A DNA stretch of 7,213 bases from CAZDEK01 sp964504625 (GTDB lineage Bacteria; Patescibacteriota; Saccharimonadia; CAILAD01; GCA-016700035), in NCBI GenBank assembly GCA_964504625.1, contig CAZDEK010000045.1:1-7213 (forward strand), read 5' to 3'. Position numbers and translations under genes: made by a program. Below the pieces are notes generated by a model that was not told the origin of the DNA, did not search any database, and saw nothing but the letters and a program-made list of their open reading frames with translations. This document shows, one piece after another, positions 5,581 through 7,213 of this stretch (positions within the stretch are counted from its first letter, which is position 1; each line of letters opens with the position of its first letter).

Positions 5581-6878
5581 AGATTGCCGGTAAGATATTA
5601 GCCATTAGTGGCTTGGTGGTGACGGTTCGACTTGGTGAAAATCGTCCTAAGCCAGGTGAGATTCTGAGCGTTGAAGCCTGCCCTGAGGCCGTACTGATCT
5701 GGCGTGAGTTTGTTGATCGTCAGACTGCGAGGTATGTGAATATCTCTGGTGCACCAGGTTTGGCGGTTCGGCAAGACGTGGTGTCTACCGGACACGAACT
5801 GGCGGCGCCAGCGGGACAGGGCACGTTTGGTCGGGTGTTTGATGCTTTGGGTCGGCCACTTGATGGTGGCCCGCCACCGCAAACTGATGCTGTACCAGTG
5901 TTTCGGGACAGTCCGCCACAGCGGTTTATACCCTCACGAACTGATGTACTTGTGACCGGGATCAAGGTGATTGATTTCTTTGCGCCATTTGTGAAGGGTC
6001 GCAAGATCGGCATCATCGGTGGCGCCGGCGTCGGCAAGACAGTATTGACTACTGAGCTAATTCATAATATCTCGAGTTCGAAGGCGGCCACGAGTTTCTT
6101 CGTCGGCATCGGTGAGCGCATCCGCGAGGGCCATGAGCTGCGTGATACGCTCGAGAAGGCCGAGCTACTGCAAAATACTGTAATGTTTCTTGGTCAGATG
6201 AATGAGAATGCCGGTATGCGGTCATTGGTTGGCATGACAGCAGCTGCTAGTGCCGAGTATTTGCGTGATGAAATGAAGCAAGATGTACTGTTCTTTGTGG
6301 ATAATATTTACCGCTACGTGCAGGCAAATAATGAACTCTCGACGATGCTCTCAGAGACGCCTTCTGAAGGTGGCTATCAGCCGGCACTGTTCTCTGAGCT
6401 ACATCGACTTGAGGAGCGGTTGAACTCGACTGAGCACGGGTCGATCACGAGTGTGCAGTCTATCTATATCCCGGCCGATGACTTGTCTGATCCGGCAGTG
6501 GTAGAGATTTCGCAGCAGCTCGATAGCGTCATCGTGCTGTCACGTAAAGTTTTTGAGTCAGGAATATTTCCAGCAGTCGATTTGTTGGCGACCCGCTCAT
6601 CGCTCTTGTCACCTGAGATCGTAGGCGAGCGACACTATATGCTCTCTCGTCGCGTGCAGCAAATTCTCGAAAAGTATGAAAGCCTGCAAAATATCATCGC
6701 TATTATTGGTGAATCTGAATTATCGTTAGCCGATCGCGAGGCTTACACGAAGGCAAAAGAACTCAAACAGTACTTTGCTCAACCAATGTTTGTGACGGAA
6801 GATCTTAATGGCATCAAGGGCCAGTTCGTCGATCGCGAGGATATGCTGAGTGGCATCGAGGAAATTCTGACGACATGA
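5577..6878 (+). CDS. atpD: F1 ATPase subunit beta (catalytic), C-terminally shortened
   Basis: The 433-residue product is the catalytic beta subunit (usual length about 460-480). The P-loop GGAGVGKT is at 148-155, with K154 and T155. GIGERIREG supplies the catalytic E180 and R181, and VDNIYR gives the Walker B D242 and R246 (the bovine R260 equivalent). GYQPAL, GSITSVQ and IPADDLSDP are near standard. ATP hydrolysis chemistry should therefore be possible. Oddities: the adenine-pocket residues corresponding to bovine Y345, F418 and F424 are F331, M404 and L410. The DELSEED loop is SELSLAD (380-386), with most acids lost. The protein ends at GIEEILTT, so the final block that normally carries YDHLPEQAFYMVG is absent. 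The stop is a clean TGA inside an ATGA junction, so this looks like natural length, not a frameshift. GAGGTG (5564-5569) is the likely ribosome binding site. Confidence 0.96.
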   Translation: MKIAGKILAISGLVVTVRLGENRPKPGEILSVEACPEAVLIWREFVDRQTARYVNISGAPGLAVRQDVVSTGHELAAPAGQGTFGRVFDALGRPLDGGPPPQTDAVPVFRDSPPQRFIPSRTDVLVTGIKVIDFFAPFVKGRKIGIIGGAGVGKTVLTTELIHNISSSKAATSFFVGIGERIREGHELRDTLEKAELLQNTVMFLGQMNENAGMRSLVGMTAAASAEYLRDEMKQDVLFFVDNIYRYVQANNELSTMLSETPSEGGYQPALFSELHRLEERLNSTEHGSITSVQSIYIPADDLSDPAVVEISQQLDSVIVLSRKVFESGIFPAVDLLATRSSLLSPEIVGERHYMLSRRVQQILEKYESLQNIIAIIGESELSLADREAYTKAKELKQYFAQPMFVTEDLNGIKGQFVDREDMLSGIEEILTT

Positions 6879-7141
6879 GCGATCCTTTTGCTGGCTTGCA
6901 TGATTTGAAAGTCAAGGTGTTCTCGCCTTTTGAAATCATGTATGAAGGCAAGGCGAGAGCTCTGACTGCCTCAAACTCACTCGGACCGTTTGATATCTTA
7001 CCCGACCACACGAACTTTATGACGCTGCTTACTGCCGGACCAGTCAAGGTACTCACGCCGTCTGATGAACGTACTTTTGTCATTGAGCATGGCATTTTAC
7101 GCGTCACAAATAATGTCGTCACCGTCTTCGCAAATATCTAG
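6875..7141 (+). CDS. atpC: F1 ATPase subunit epsilon, N-terminal beta-sandwich only
   Basis: The 88-residue product matches the N-terminal beta-sandwich of epsilon: LKVKVFSPFEIMYEGKA is the opening strand pair, and GPFDILPDHTNFMTLL is the conserved GxxGILPxHxxxxxxL block. GILRVTNNVVTVFA ends the domain. Usual bacterial epsilon is about 130-140 residues with two C-terminal helices that can extend along gamma and inhibit hydrolysis. Those helices are missing here, and the TAG stop falls right after the last strand. The remaining domain can still bind gamma and the c-ring loop. Loss of the inhibitory helices is known in some bacteria and would leave hydrolysis without epsilon braking. It overlaps beta by ATGA and is the last gene of the cluster. 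Confidence 0.92.
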   Translation: MSDPFAGLHDLKVKVFSPFEIMYEGKARALTASNSLGPFDILPDHTNFMTLLTAGPVKVLTPSDERTFVIEHGILRVTNNVVTVFANI

Positions 7142-7167
7142 CACAACTGGCTTCAAGCCCCTTGTGC
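7141..7167 (+). terminator. Hairpin after epsilon, possible weak terminator
   Basis: GCACAA (7141-7146) pairs with TTGTGC (7162-7167), and inside it GGC (7149-7151) pairs with GCC (7157-7159) across a 2x2 internal loop. The stem begins at the last base of the epsilon stop codon. Only two Ts follow, so it is not a textbook intrinsic terminator. It may end the transcript or protect its 3' end. Confidence 0.4.
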
Positions 7168-7191
7168 TTCCATCTGGCGCCCAGGTACAAT
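7162..7191 (+). promoter_or_regulatory. Possible promoter for the gene beyond the window
   Basis: TTGTGC (7162-7167) as -35 and TACAAT (7186-7191) as -10 are separated by 18 bases. The -10 matches 5 of 6 consensus bases and the -35 only 3 of 6. The -35 coincides with the 3' arm of the hairpin. The remaining 22 bases to the window end hold no recognisable gene. Confidence 0.35.
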
Positions 7192-7213
7192 GATACAAGC
7201 GCCCGTAGTGGGC

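Noticed and set aside
204..7122. Minus-strand and alternate-frame open frames of 60-150 codons
   Set aside because: All lie within well-supported genes, have no family resemblance or plausible start signals, and follow from the codon use of the real genes.
7199..7213. Possible 5' end of a tRNA (GCGCCCGTAG...)
   Set aside because: The first bases resemble a tRNA acceptor arm, but what follows lacks the usual D-arm start and the window ends, so it cannot be supported.
7201..7213. Small inverted repeat GCCC/GGGC at the window end
   Set aside because: Four base pairs around a five-base loop is too weak on its own and is cut off by the window edge.
1..7213. CRISPR arrays, insertion sequences, long repeats or frameshifted genes
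   Set aside because: No regularly spaced repeats, transposase-like motifs or broken reading frames were seen; all genes end at clean stops within overlaps.

Overview
The window is almost wholly coding on the + strand, and the genes are packed with overlaps of 4 or 8 bases. It probably comes from a Patescibacteria (CPR) genome, most likely Saccharibacteria (TM7) or a relative. The reasons are the LPXTG-anchored PKD-type surface protein, an extracytoplasmic domain of a kind I recall from many CPR secreted proteins, very compact genes, and base composition near 50% GC by eye. UGA is used as a stop throughout, which argues against the code-25 CPR lineages. The assignment is an inference.

Layout: (1) 1-815, the 3' part of a surface protein with a PKD-like repeat, a DUF11-like repeat and an LPQTG sorting signal. 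(2) 808-1383, a 191-residue protein with a charged soluble N-terminal part and a Gly-rich two-helix membrane hairpin. (3) A 31-base gap holding an extended -10 element and a 10-base palindrome. (4) 1415-2248, a 277-residue protein with a signal peptide, an extracytoplasmic beta-rich domain and a C-terminal hairpin that looks like F-type ATPase subunit c, including a GRNP cytoplasmic loop but with no carboxylate in either helix. (5) 2250-7141, six F1/stalk genes in classical order: b, delta, alpha, gamma, beta, epsilon. (6) 7141-7213, an intergenic end with a hairpin and a possible promoter for the next gene.

The standout feature is that the two ion-channel genes expected before b (subunit a and a normal subunit c) are replaced by genes 1, 2 and 4. 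The F1 head keeps its hydrolysis machinery: P-loops in alpha and beta, the beta catalytic Glu and Arg, and the alpha arginine finger. The c-like hairpin keeps the loop that would dock the central stalk, but it has lost the ion-binding acid and carries a large domain outside the membrane. Further departures are a beta subunit missing its usual C-terminus and most of the DELSEED acids, an epsilon without its C-terminal helices, and shortened delta and alpha N-termini. A reasonable hypothesis is an F1-like ATPase coupled to a non-ion-translocating membrane/surface module, analogous in principle to the 'F1-like X0' ATPases of mollicutes, some of which power surface machinery. The alternative is a divergent ATP synthase whose true a and c subunits are encoded elsewhere. 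The sequence here cannot decide between them.
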